A DNA stretch of 58,891 bases, from positions 1-58,891 of the forward strand of contig DATKVG010000033.1 in NCBI GenBank assembly GCA_035530195.1, given 5' to 3'. The notes under the pieces were generated by a model. That model saw nothing but the letters and a program-made list of their open reading frames with translations, did no database searches and was not told where the DNA came from. Every line of letters starts with the position of its first letter. The first letter of the stretch is position 1. Origin of the DNA: JAPLKX01 sp035530195 (GTDB lineage Bacteria; Hydrogenedentota; Hydrogenedentia; Hydrogenedentales; SLHB01). Position numbers and translations under genes: made by a program. Below, piece after piece: positions 1 through 7,086 of the stretch.

Positions 1-1
1 C

Positions 2-622
2 GAGCGGCCCATGCGTCCGTCCGTTTATGTCCGCAGCGTCTCCGGCGACGTCGAAATCAACGTTTGGGCTAGCGCCGTGGAACTCAAGTCGGTGAGTGGC
101 GGCGTCTCGTTTTCAGGCGCCGCCGAAACCTTCGATGCCCAAACCGTCAGCGGAAATATCCAGTGCGCCGGCGCCCACTCCGCCGATGTCCGCACGATTA
201 GCGGCGATATCGAGGTGGCCAACGCCGATTCCGTAAAAGCCCGTTCCACGAGCGGCGACTTTATCGGTTCAAACATCGGCCGCAATGCCGAAGCCTCCTC
301 CATCAGCGGCGACGTCGAGATGGGCGTGGCCTCCATAAACAGAGTTTCCGCCCGAACGGTCTCGGGCCACATTGGGCTGGAAGGACCTTTGGCGCCCGCG
401 GGCCGGGTGACCGCGTCCACCCAATCCGGTGAAGTCGAGGTGGGTTTCCCGCCCGAAGTGTCCGCCGAGTTTGACATAAACACCGTCTCCGGCGACGTCA
501 GGACCGGATTCGGCTTCAAATCCAGCGGAGTCAACCACAGCCTCGACTTCGCACTCGGAAGCGGCGACGGCTACGTCCGCATCTCGACCACGTCCGGGAA
601 CATCTCGATCAACAGACTCTGA
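2..622 (+). CDS. DUF4097-type repeat protein, C-terminal part (5' end outside window)
   Basis: The frame is open from the first base, so this is the C-terminal part of a longer protein. About ten short beta-strand repeats are visible, each centred on a T/V/I/Q-S-G-D/G/N/H/E-V/I turn (SGDVEI, SGNIQC, SGDIEV, SGDVEM, SGHIGL, SGEVEV, SGDVRT, SGNISI), spaced about 18-25 residues apart. This periodic S-G-D pattern is that of DUF4097/DUF4098 adhesin-like domains, which fold as a right-handed beta-helix; they are often found in membrane-anchored proteins, frequently near anti-sigma or PspC-type regulators. No function can be assigned from this part. An internal ATG at 11 exists but has no Shine-Dalgarno and begins mid-repeat, so I treat the gene as truncated by the window edge. 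Confidence 0.75.
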   Translation, partial: ERPMRPSVYVRSVSGDVEINVWASAVELKSVSGGVSFSGAAETFDAQTVSGNIQCAGAHSADVRTISGDIEVANADSVKARSTSGDFIGSNIGRNAEASSISGDVEMGVASINRVSARTVSGHIGLEGPLAPAGRVTASTQSGEVEVGFPPEVSAEFDINTVSGDVRTGFGFKSSGVNHSLDFALGSGDGYVRISTTSGNISINRL

Positions 623-828
623 CCCACGCCCTCGATACGCGCACGTGGGCGTGCGCGCACACGGGCGTGCGGCACCGTGCAGGCTGGGGACCCTCCCAAT
701 GTAACCGGCCTGCACCGCCCGTTTTCCGCTTAATTCGCCGCGCCTATTTCTTTCGCTGGCTCAGCACCGCTTGACGGCTTCCACGTCTCGGAAATCGCAC
801 ACTTGCTCGAAAACACCCCCGATGCGTT
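623..828. other. Non-coding gap with a decayed repeat copy
   Basis: This stretch of about 200 bases follows the DUF4097 stop. Its first part is rich in GTGCG/GCGCAC alternation. The rest is occupied by the hairpin and decayed hydrolase tail described at 677-785. No open frame of credible length was seen on either strand. Confidence 0.5.
677..785 (-). pseudogene. Decayed duplicate of the hydrolase 3' end plus its flanking hairpin
   Basis: About 105 bases match 1560-1668 in the same orientation with few differences. The right half of the 1560-1668 copy is the final codons and stop of the intact alpha/beta hydrolase gene. In this copy the corresponding codons carry a one-base deletion and an early TGA, so it is non-coding. 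The left half is a hairpin with GTGCAGGC at 677-684 and GCCTGCAC at 708-715. Similarity ends close to 785. I infer a remnant of a second hydrolase copy left by a duplication; the alternative is that the whole 105-bp unit is a dispersed intergenic repeat that happens to overlap the gene end. Confidence 0.6.
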
Positions 829-1008
829 TCATTTCGGCGCGGGGCGCACTTCACGGGCCTGTTTCAGTTCGGCAATCGCTTCCGCATGCCGCTCCCGCCA
901 GTACGCCAATTGTTCTTCCTTGGTCTTGCCCTTTAACGTTTCGTGAATCCGCAACGCGCCCCGATGCATCATCTCGACGCAGTCAAACGTTTTCCTCTTC
1001 GTCGTCAT
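829..1008 (-). CDS. 59-aa antitoxin-like partner of the PIN protein
   Basis: A short frame starts with ATG at 1008, inside the last codons of the PIN gene (26-base overlap), and ends at TGA 829-831. The product begins MTTKRKTFDCVEMMHRGA, continues with an ETLKGKTKEEQLAYWRER stretch and ends VRPAPK. The order K-T-F-D-C-V-E-M, then an E-x-x-K-G-x-(S/T)-x-E-E-x-L-A-Y-W segment, is what I associate with small proteins encoded next to PIN-domain genes in uncultured bacteria and thought to be antitoxins. The overlap implies translational coupling with the PIN gene. The order is toxin first and antitoxin second, the reverse of classic vapBC. The antitoxin role is inference from position and pattern; the coding frame itself looks solid. 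Confidence 0.65.
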   Translation of the reverse strand: MTTKRKTFDCVEMMHRGALRIHETLKGKTKEEQLAYWRERHAEAIAELKQAREVRPAPK

Positions 1009-1450
1009 AGAAAACCACCTCTTGCGGCGTATGGATCGCTATCGGCGGGAACCCATGCGCCAAGTTGACTCCATTATACAACGGAATCCTCCGGAAGTTG
1101 ACAATGTGCCTAAAGTTCCAACTCACAATCGCCGGACAGCCGGATGCCGTGGCCACGGCTACATGGAGTGCGTCCGCGTCCCACCGAGGCCCCACGATAT
1201 GCGCATCCAGATACGCCGCCTGGAGTTCAATCGCCGCGTCATCAATCTCCGCCACCTCAACGTATGGTCCCAACTCGCGGAAAAAGACGCGCACCGATTC
1301 CGGTGCGTCCCCCAGTTCATCGGAGACGGCCGAAGAAATCACCAGACGGAATTCGCCCGACCGGACCATGTCAAAGAAAGTGTGGCTCGCTTCTTGGAAC
1401 TCCGCATCGAACGCACCGCCGAACACCGAAGTATCCACGTATACGCGCAT
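983..1450 (-). CDS. PIN-domain protein, probable VapC-type RNase toxin
   Basis: PIN-domain endoribonucleases act in toxin-antitoxin modules by cutting tRNA, rRNA or mRNA using a metal held by conserved acids. The 155-aa product starts MRVYVDTSVFGGAF, where the D of YVDTS is the first acidic residue. E-L in SDELGD and D-A in WDADALHVA supply later acids, and the NFRHIVN segment is typical of the PIN family. I chose the ATG at 1450 because it places YVDTS at the N-terminus, as in the family; a frame open further upstream (to 1582) is low-complexity sequence from the neighbouring repeat. The gene overlaps the 59-aa antitoxin-like gene downstream by 26 bases. Confidence 0.8.
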   Translation of the reverse strand: MRVYVDTSVFGGAFDAEFQEASHTFFDMVRSGEFRLVISSAVSDELGDAPESVRVFFRELGPYVEVAEIDDAAIELQAAYLDAHIVGPRWDADALHVAVATASGCPAIVSWNFRHIVNFRRIPLYNGVNLAHGFPPIAIHTPQEVVFYDDEEENV

Positions 1451-1559
1451 CGGCCTTCCCTTCAGTTCATCCTTCATTCTTCCTATCCGCAAGGGCCTTT
1501 TCGGGCTTCCGCCCTTCTCGGCCCTTCCTGCCTTCCGCTCCGCCTGCATTGTGAGCGCG

Positions 1560-1668
1560 GTGCAGGCTGGGGACCCTCGCAAATGTAACCGGCCTGCACC
1601 GCCCGTTCTTGGCTTAATTCGCCGTGCCTATTTCTTCCGCTGGCCCAGGAGCCACTTGATGGCTTCCT
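1560..1668 (-). repeat. Intact copy of the duplicated 105-bp segment (hydrolase tail plus hairpin)
   Basis: This is the partner of 677-785. It contains the hairpin GTGCAGGC (1560-1567) / GCCTGCAC (1592-1599) just past the hydrolase stop, where it could act as a transcription terminator or REP-like element, and then the final codons of the hydrolase gene. The two copies lie in direct orientation and bracket the toxin-antitoxin pair. Confidence 0.6.
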
Positions 1669-2389
1669 TTTCCTCGTAGGCTTTGTCCCACGAGTTGTGC
1701 CCGATGGCGGCGTATTCGGTGTACTTGACGTCACCGCCGGCTTTTTTCACGGCTTCGACCATCTCGCGGGACTTCTCGGGCTTCACGGTCGTGTCATCGG
1801 CGCCGTGGAACGCCCAGATTGGAACCCGCGCCAGCCTTTCGGCATCCTTGACTTTGCCGCCGCCGCAGATGGGCATGATGGCGGCAAACGTTTTGACTTT
1901 CTCGGCACCGTACTGCCATGCCGCGTACCCGCCCATCGACAGTCCCGTCAGGTAGATTCGGTCGTCGTCGACGGAATAGTCTTTTTGGGTGTCGTGGAGG
2001 GAGGTATCGATGTCCTTGACGGCCTTCATCCATGTAGTTTTATCCGGGCATTGAGGCATTACCACCAGGCACGGGAACCGGTCGGGATGCAGCCGGATCC
2101 CCCGGCCAATCCCCACTTCGGTCTGTGCCAGCCCGTCACTGCCCCGCTCGCCCATCCCGTGCAGGAACACCACCAGCGGCCACCGCTGGTCCGGCCTGTA
2201 TTCCCGCGGGACATACAGAACATAGTGCCGGGGGGTGCCGTTTATCACCATGGTTTTGTTCAGGAAGCCTGTAGGGACAGCCTGACGCTCCATCTTGCCT
2301 GAAATCCTTTGAGTATGCGGGCCGCCGTAGGCGTTTCCAGCCGCTGCGACCACTAACAAAACTGCCGCGAACATTACACAAAACCGCAT
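1628..2389 (-). CDS. Secreted alpha/beta hydrolase (dienelactone hydrolase / prolyl oligopeptidase-like esterase)
   Basis: The 253-aa protein has a signal peptide (residues 1 to about 22, hydrophobic core FAAVLLVVAAAG) and an alpha/beta-hydrolase fold. Visible elements are the oxyanion-hole strand VVFLHGMGERG (near 73-83), the nucleophile elbow G-L-S-M-G-G with Ser151, an acidic residue in FHGADD (Asp198/199) and the catalytic histidine in GHNSW (His231). The length fits secreted one-domain esterases of the phospholipase/carboxylesterase or PHB-depolymerase-like type. The substrate cannot be read from sequence; export suggests a polysaccharide ester or polymer. Its 3' end is duplicated at 677-785. 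Confidence 0.8.
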   Translation of the reverse strand: MRFCVMFAAVLLVVAAAGNAYGGPHTQRISGKMERQAVPTGFLNKTMVINGTPRHYVLYVPREYRPDQRWPLVVFLHGMGERGSDGLAQTEVGIGRGIRLHPDRFPCLVVMPQCPDKTTWMKAVKDIDTSLHDTQKDYSVDDDRIYLTGLSMGGYAAWQYGAEKVKTFAAIMPICGGGKVKDAERLARVPIWAFHGADDTTVKPEKSREMVEAVKKAGGDVKYTEYAAIGHNSWDKAYEEKEAIKWLLGQRKK

Positions 2390-2526
2390 GCGCTTGCCCT
2401 TTCATAGTAAGCCCGGGGGGATAATACCATAGCAGGCAAAGGCCAACAACCGGTTCTCGCCGCCAGAGGAGAAGAAACAAAGCGAGCCCGATTAACTGCA
2501 CAATCAGGCCCGCGAGAGAGGCTGAA

Positions 2527-2554
2527 CCTAAGGCGGCTTCTTAGCCACCTTAGG
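2527..2554 (-). terminator. Hairpin directly after the recombinase-domain gene
   Basis: CCTAAGGCGGCT (2527-2538) pairs with AGCCACCTTAGG (2543-2554) with one mismatch and a four-base loop. It begins one base past the stop codon of the 2556-3062 gene. The U-tract is weak, so termination is likely but not certain. Confidence 0.5.
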
Positions 2555-2555
2555 C

Positions 2556-3062
2556 TTAATCTTCAATATTGTCGCCGGAATGTTGCTGTTTGCGGCGCCG
2601 TTTGCGCTCTTTGAGGGCGTTGGCCTTGTAAAACAGCGCCGGCTCGATGATGGGTTCGTGCAGCCCCTGCGTCTCGACTTCCCCGTACGTGACCCGCCCC
2701 CGGTACGTGCGGTTCGAAAGAATGATGGCTACGGCCTGCCTGGACCACTTGTTCCCTTTTCGCGTGTACACGCTTCGGGAATGAAGGTAGGACACGACCT
2801 TGCCGGTGCTCCGGTGGCGCAAGTATTCCCTGAAAATCATCCGCACCACCTCGGCTTCGCGGTCGTCTACCACCAGCGGTTTCTCGCCCTCCTTGCCGCG
2901 CCGGTACCCATAGGGCGCCGGGCCCGTCCCATAACGCCCCTGCTGGACGGCGCTCAACTGGCCCCGCTTTACCTTGGCCCCGTGGGTCAGCCGCTGGGTC
3001 GAATCCAATTGCTCGGTTTCAGGCCTCTCGATTACGGTCATGGTCGCTTGTCCGTTTGACAT
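2556..3062 (-). CDS. Stand-alone serine-recombinase DNA-binding domain, catalytic domain missing
   Basis: The 168-aa product (ATG 3062; an ATG at 3074 is possible but sits only three bases from the GAGGGG ribosome site) matches the Recombinase domain that follows the resolvase domain in large serine recombinases. It shows the GTGPAPYGYRR segment, VVDDREAEVVRMIFREYL, and W-S-R-Q-A-V-A-I-I-L-S-N-R-T-Y-R-G, which is the hallmark helix and turn of this domain. Large serine recombinases begin with about 140 residues carrying the catalytic Ser; nothing like that is present here or in the AT-rich sequence upstream, so the gene is either a remnant or a stand-alone DNA-binding protein. It has its own ribosome site and a hairpin right after the stop, which favours expression. 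Confidence 0.7.
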   Translation of the reverse strand: MSNGQATMTVIERPETEQLDSTQRLTHGAKVKRGQLSAVQQGRYGTGPAPYGYRRGKEGEKPLVVDDREAEVVRMIFREYLRHRSTGKVVSYLHSRSVYTRKGNKWSRQAVAIILSNRTYRGRVTYGEVETQGLHEPIIEPALFYKANALKERKRRRKQQHSGDNIED

Positions 3063-3379
3063 AAGTGCATCCACCCCTCTAGCTCAAATTCCCACATGAC
3101 TATCCCGCAAACAAAATCCACATCCTGTAAAACTTTACACAAAAATCAAAATTGCAGAACCCATGAATCCAGAAACTAGCGCCCAGAATGGCAGGTCTCC
3201 CCGCCCGTACTCTTTCTCAGAATGCACAGCCTTTGAACGGAGTTTACGGCAATTCTCTCAAAATGTCAATAGTTTTCCACAGATAAAATATCAACAACCA
3301 AGAGAATTATGCGCCCCCTATGGAAAACACGGCCACCCCTGCCACCGGGATGGCCGCGCTTGATATGCTTGGTTTAACT
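3063..3379. promoter_or_regulatory. AT-rich upstream region of the recombinase-domain gene with a 14-bp palindrome
   Basis: This gap is clearly more AT-rich than its surroundings. The palindrome TGTAAA-AC-TTTACA lies at 3126-3139, about 65 bases before the recombinase-domain start, and is a plausible operator. The right end holds the terminator of the GntR gene. No credible gene was seen. Confidence 0.35.
3323..3356 (-). terminator. Rho-independent terminator of the GntR gene
   Basis: Read on the minus strand, CGGCCATCCC pairs with GGGGTGGCCG around a seven-base loop, and the stem is followed by TGTTTT. It lies about 25 bases past the GntR stop codon. Confidence 0.7.
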
Positions 3380-3823
3380 TTACTTGGCGGCTTTTCTAGG
3401 CTGTTTGGCCATAGCCGTCAAGGAGGCGGGAGTTTCCCCGTACGGAGTGGCATCGATGGCTAAGCTGGCTTCGGCGATAGCGATAACTTCCTTGCGGGAC
3501 ATGCCGGCCGACTTGGCTTCCGCCACCACTTCGTGCAGCCGTCCGATAATGCGCCTGCGGCATTCTTCGCCACACTTCGATTCAATGTTCTTGTTGACGA
3601 ATACGCCCATCCCGCGGCGCGTATACAACAGTCCCATTACTTCGAGATCCCGATACGCCTTGGCGACCGTGTTGGGATTGACGCCGAGACGTTCGGAAAG
3701 TTCACGTACCGACGGAAGCTGGTCTCCCGGCTTCAGCCGGCCAGAGGCGATGGCGAACTGTACGTGATTCTCGATCTGTACGTAGACGGCCACGCTGCTG
3801 TGAATGTCGATGCTGGGGATCAT
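3380..3823 (-). CDS. GntR-family transcriptional regulator, YtrA subfamily
   Basis: This 147-aa protein has the GntR winged helix at residues 10 to 75: VYVQIENHVQFAI, then the signature G-D-Q-L-P-S-V-R-E-L-S-E-R-L-G-V-N-P-N-T-V, then AYRDLEVMGLLYTRRGMGVFV. Only about 70 residues follow, with a helical CRRRIIGRLHEVVAEAK segment, which is the short C-terminus of the YtrA subfamily. Members often repress ABC-transporter genes and usually themselves. The start at 3823 is preceded by a strong AAGGAGG site. No transporter gene lies directly next to it; the nearest gene upstream, read in the opposite direction, is the secreted PHP protein, so autoregulation is the safest guess. Confidence 0.9.
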   Translation of the reverse strand: MIPSIDIHSSVAVYVQIENHVQFAIASGRLKPGDQLPSVRELSERLGVNPNTVAKAYRDLEVMGLLYTRRGMGVFVNKNIESKCGEECRRRIIGRLHEVVAEAKSAGMSRKEVIAIAEASLAIDATPYGETPASLTAMAKQPRKAAK

Positions 3824-4238
3824 TAATTTCCTCCTTGTTACGGTTACTTCAACTGCTTCGATACAATTGCGTTCAATCGGGCATAGAGCCCGGCTGCCCG
3901 CACCACATCTGCGCCGCCGTTTTACGGCGCAGTAATTACCGGCGTAATTTTATCCGAGCACGTGTATTGTGTATGATGAATCTCATTACAAGACAGGGCC
4001 CGGTAAGGCAGTGCCCGTGTTAACGCGCGCGGCACAAAACCAGGAAGCAATGTGGATGTGACCCTGAACTTTCAACTTCAAGAACCAGCAAACTTGAGGG
4101 TAGTGTACATGAACGGTAAGTCAAATATCAAGCAGGCAATGACGCTTTTTGAATCCTGCTGTCCTGACTTGTTCAGCAGCGGGTTGGTCTGGTAGGACAA
4201 GCGCCAACCCTGACCGTACCATCAGACAGGAGTATCCC
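3824..4238. other. Divergent intergenic region between the GntR and PHP genes
   Basis: About 415 bases without a credible gene. It contains a perfect 8-bp hairpin, CTGCGCCG (3909-3916) / CGGCGCAG (3925-3932), flanked by TAATTAC and GTAATTTT tracts. It must hold the promoters of both divergent genes. No clear consensus promoter was identified. Confidence 0.4.
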
Positions 4239-5915
4239 GTGAACACTTCGAGATGGTTGATCGCCTTGGCGCTGTTTCTCGTCACCGCGATTCCCGCTGC
4301 CGCCGCTCTTTCGACAAACACCGCAAATGGCGCAATCCATGTGGATCTCACCGATGTGCTTGGTCACGACCTGCCCGGCCGGGTAAACCTGCACTGTGTG
4401 GGAAAAGACCCAATTGTGCTGGAAATTCCTCAAGGCCACCTGAAAACAAACGTCCCACCCGCTGATTACAAAGCCTACATTTACATTTATGTGTTGGGCG
4501 TTCCCGTGCTGACAGATGTGAAGAATGCGAAAGTCCAATCCGGCGCCACCGAGTTCATTCTGGTGAATCTGGTCGAAGGAAGCGGGCAAAGGCCCCTGTT
4601 CGATTTTGATCAGGACTGCGATTTCGCCCTGGATCGCGTTGAAGTGGCCGAAGGCACCGATCCCGCCGATGCCTCGAGCATTCCGGGAAAGCCGGCGTTG
4701 CCATTCGAAGATCGCGTGCTCGCCAAGGAGGAAAAATGGTACCGGGGCGAGTTGCACTGCCACTCTTCCTACGGCGGCGGAAAGGAATCGGTGGGGAAGC
4801 TTGTGGCGCGCGCGGAAAAGCTGAACCTCGATTTCCTGGCGATAACCGACCGAAACACTCTTGCGGCCAGTCAGGACGCCGGGTTCAAGTCGAAGTCGGT
4901 CGTATTGATCCCCGCCATGGAATGGGGCAGCGATGACCGGGGCGTCGCGCTGCTTTACGGGCCACGGACGTTTCCCGAATTCGTCGACAGCACCCCGCAG
5001 GCGCAGGCGCTGGTCGATCTGGTGCAGGCGCAGGGTGGATTTTTTGCCGTGGCCCACCCGTGTTTTCCGGGCAAACCGTGGCAGTGGGGGCTTTCCTATG
5101 TAAACGGCATCGAGGTATGGTGCCGCGACTGGGCATCGGTGCCGCCGTTATCGATCGATCAGTTGAGCGAAGACCTCGGCGAGCGCAGGGATGGCAAGCT
5201 GGTTCATTCCGTGGCGTATGCGGCGGCATCGGCGGTTGTGCGCGGCGAACCCAACCAGCTCTCGGCGAACGGCCAGGCCTCCGTGTTTTACGACGCGGAA
5301 CTTGTCCGCGGCCTGAAAGCCGCCGCGATTGGCGGCAGCGGCAGCGCCAGCCCCTCGGTACCCCTGGCCTCGCCCGTAACGTACGTCTACGCGCCGGAGA
5401 AATCCGTACGGGGCATCCTCGATGGGTTGCGGCGCGGCCGGACGTACGTGTCGGCCGGCCTCAAAGGGCCGCGGATGCAGTTTTCCGCCGATATTCTCAG
5501 TGACAAAAAGATGGACGTAGGCGTCGGCGGAACCGTCCCCATCGGCGTGCCCACCACGTTTGAAGCCGCCGTCGACGGCGCGGAGGGAAAAGAGATTCAA
5601 ATCCTGCTCAACGGCCGGCCGCTCATCTCAAAGATAATCGAAAGCAACGGGTTTGCGATCCGGTTTGAAGATACGCCGGCCACCTATGCCGTATACCGGG
5701 CCCGCGTCGTCGGGAAGCCGCAGGAAATCCGGTTTGGAAACCTGGAAGTTTTCGCCATGACCAGCCCCATCTACGCCCAGGAAGTGGAAGTCGACGACCC
5801 CAGGATCAAGGAATCCAAAGAGCAGACCAAAAAGAAACTGATGCAGTCCGCGCCGGAGGTGCAACTGCCCCAATCGCCTGGCCCCGGCGAAATCAAACCC
5901 AATTGGAAGTTCTAG
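4239..5915 (+). CDS. Secreted PHP-domain metallophosphoesterase (CehA/McbA-like)
   Basis: The start is GTG 4239, which has AGGAG six bases upstream and begins a signal peptide (MNTSRWLIALALFLVTAIPA, cleavage near AAA-LS). The 558-aa product has an N-terminal beta-rich region with an acidic calcium-loop-like segment (DFDQDCDFALDRVE, near 122-135), then a PHP domain. The metal-binding ELHCHS motif gives His173 and His175, DFLAITDRN follows, and AVAHP supplies a later histidine. CehA/McbA-family PHP enzymes hydrolyse phosphoesters or carbamates; the substrate here is unknown. The C-terminal 150 residues look like a beta-sandwich plus a charged tail. The stop codon shares a CTAG palindrome with the stop of the convergent epimerase gene (4-base overlap). 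Confidence 0.8.
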   Translation: MNTSRWLIALALFLVTAIPAAAALSTNTANGAIHVDLTDVLGHDLPGRVNLHCVGKDPIVLEIPQGHLKTNVPPADYKAYIYIYVLGVPVLTDVKNAKVQSGATEFILVNLVEGSGQRPLFDFDQDCDFALDRVEVAEGTDPADASSIPGKPALPFEDRVLAKEEKWYRGELHCHSSYGGGKESVGKLVARAEKLNLDFLAITDRNTLAASQDAGFKSKSVVLIPAMEWGSDDRGVALLYGPRTFPEFVDSTPQAQALVDLVQAQGGFFAVAHPCFPGKPWQWGLSYVNGIEVWCRDWASVPPLSIDQLSEDLGERRDGKLVHSVAYAAASAVVRGEPNQLSANGQASVFYDAELVRGLKAAAIGGSGSASPSVPLASPVTYVYAPEKSVRGILDGLRRGRTYVSAGLKGPRMQFSADILSDKKMDVGVGGTVPIGVPTTFEAAVDGAEGKEIQILLNGRPLISKIIESNGFAIRFEDTPATYAVYRARVVGKPQEIRFGNLEVFAMTSPIYAQEVEVDDPRIKESKEQTKKKLMQSAPEVQLPQSPGPGEIKPNWKF

Positions 5916-6895
5916 CAGACCGGCTCCTGCGGCGCGGCGGCCATTCGTTTGCGCACGTCGTCGATCACGGCATCGAGGATTTGGTCGAGCGACGTTTTGG
6001 GCTGATACCCGATGGCGTTCTTGATCTTATCGAGGCTGGGGGCGCGATGGCGCATGTCTTCGTAACCGGGCCCATATACCTGGTCGTACGGGATGTAGGC
6101 AATTTTTGATGCGCTGCCCGTGCGCTCGATCACGCGCCGCGCCAGGTCTTCCATTGTCACGCTCTCGGTGGTGCCGATGTTGAACACCTCGCCGCTCAGG
6201 TCGGGTCGTGCCATCAGGCCTTTCAGCGCGGGCACCACGTCGCCAACGTATGCAAAACACCGCGTCTGTTTGCCGTCGCCATACACCGTAAGCGGCTCAT
6301 TGCGCACAGCCTGGCTCACAAACCGCGGGATCACCATCCCGTACCGGCCCGTTTGCCGGGGCCCGACCGTGTTGAACAGCCGCACAATGATCACGGGGTG
6401 CCGCTTCTCGTACCAATAGGCCAGCGCCAAAAACTCGTCGATGGCTTTCGAGGCGGCGTAACACCACCGGGTGCGCGTCGTCGGGCCAATCACGGCGTCG
6501 TCGCCTTCATGAAACACTTTGCGCATCCCTTTGCCGTACACCTCGCTCGTGGAGGTGATCAGCAGGTTGCGCCGGTACCGGCACGTTTCTTCGAGGACGG
6601 TTTCCGTGCCCCGAATGTTGTTGACAATAGTCCGGATGGGTTCGTTGACGACCAGTTGCACCCCGACCGTCGCCGCAAGATGGTAGACCACGTCGACCTC
6701 GCGCACCAGGTCTCGCACAATCTGCTGGTTCAAGGTCGAGTCGATGACGCACGTCAGGCCCTTGATATACTCGATGTTCTCAAACCGGCCCGTGCTCAGG
6801 TCGTCCAATACGAAAACCTGGTCACCCTGGGCAATTAGCGCCTCGCATAGATGCGATCCGATGAAACCCGCCCCGCCCGTTACGAGTGCTTTCAT
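5912..6895 (-). CDS. NAD-dependent sugar-nucleotide epimerase/dehydratase (extended SDR)
   Basis: The 327-aa product starts at ATG 6895 (GGAG eight bases upstream), giving the N-terminal Rossmann motif G-G-A-G-F-I-G at residues 7-13 directly after the first strand. Other SDR landmarks are Asp at the end of the second strand (VLDDLS), YHLAA (71-75), TSTSEVYG with the catalytic Ser/Thr (114-121), and the Y-A-A-S-K pair Tyr146/Lys150. RLFNTVGPRQ and the YVGDVV segment match UDP-glucuronate decarboxylase and GDP-mannose/dTDP-glucose type SDRs. It probably makes a nucleotide sugar for surface polysaccharide; the exact substrate is not decidable. Confidence 0.85.
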   Translation of the reverse strand: MKALVTGGAGFIGSHLCEALIAQGDQVFVLDDLSTGRFENIEYIKGLTCVIDSTLNQQIVRDLVREVDVVYHLAATVGVQLVVNEPIRTIVNNIRGTETVLEETCRYRRNLLITSTSEVYGKGMRKVFHEGDDAVIGPTTRTRWCYAASKAIDEFLALAYWYEKRHPVIIVRLFNTVGPRQTGRYGMVIPRFVSQAVRNEPLTVYGDGKQTRCFAYVGDVVPALKGLMARPDLSGEVFNIGTTESVTMEDLARRVIERTGSASKIAYIPYDQVYGPGYEDMRHRAPSLDKIKNAIGYQPKTSLDQILDAVIDDVRKRMAAAPQEPVC

Positions 6896-6977
6896 TCCGT
6901 TCACTCCGGTTTGGGAAAAAACAACTGCAAGCCGCAAAAAGTATACGGCGGATGATAAGGCGGTTCAAACGGCCCCA

Positions 6978-7081
6978 TTGGGACGCCCCCCGGCAGTTGT
7001 GGGGGGTGTCCCACTCTTGACCGGCAAGTCTGGCATCTGAAAAAAGGGGACACCCCCCACAACTGCCGGGGGGCGTCCCAA
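6978..7081. repeat. Perfect 35-bp inverted repeat (REP/MITE-like element)
   Basis: The left arm at 6978-7012 begins TTGGGACGCCCCCC and ends GGGGGGTGTCCC. The right arm at 7047-7081 is its exact reverse complement over 35 bases, with a 34-base spacer. Each arm can itself fold, because GGGACGCCCCCC pairs with GGGGGGTGTCCC through one G-U pair. It lies between the start of the epimerase gene and the 3' end of the PilR-like gene, and could serve as a terminator for the latter. A related unit lies at 27284-27351. Confidence 0.85.
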
Positions 7082-7086
7082 CGCGC

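Noticed and set aside
3835..4023. 62-codon plus-strand frame upstream of the PHP gene
   Set aside because: It overlaps the GntR promoter region and a hairpin, has no membrane or domain features, and its only possible ribosome site belongs to the opposite strand.
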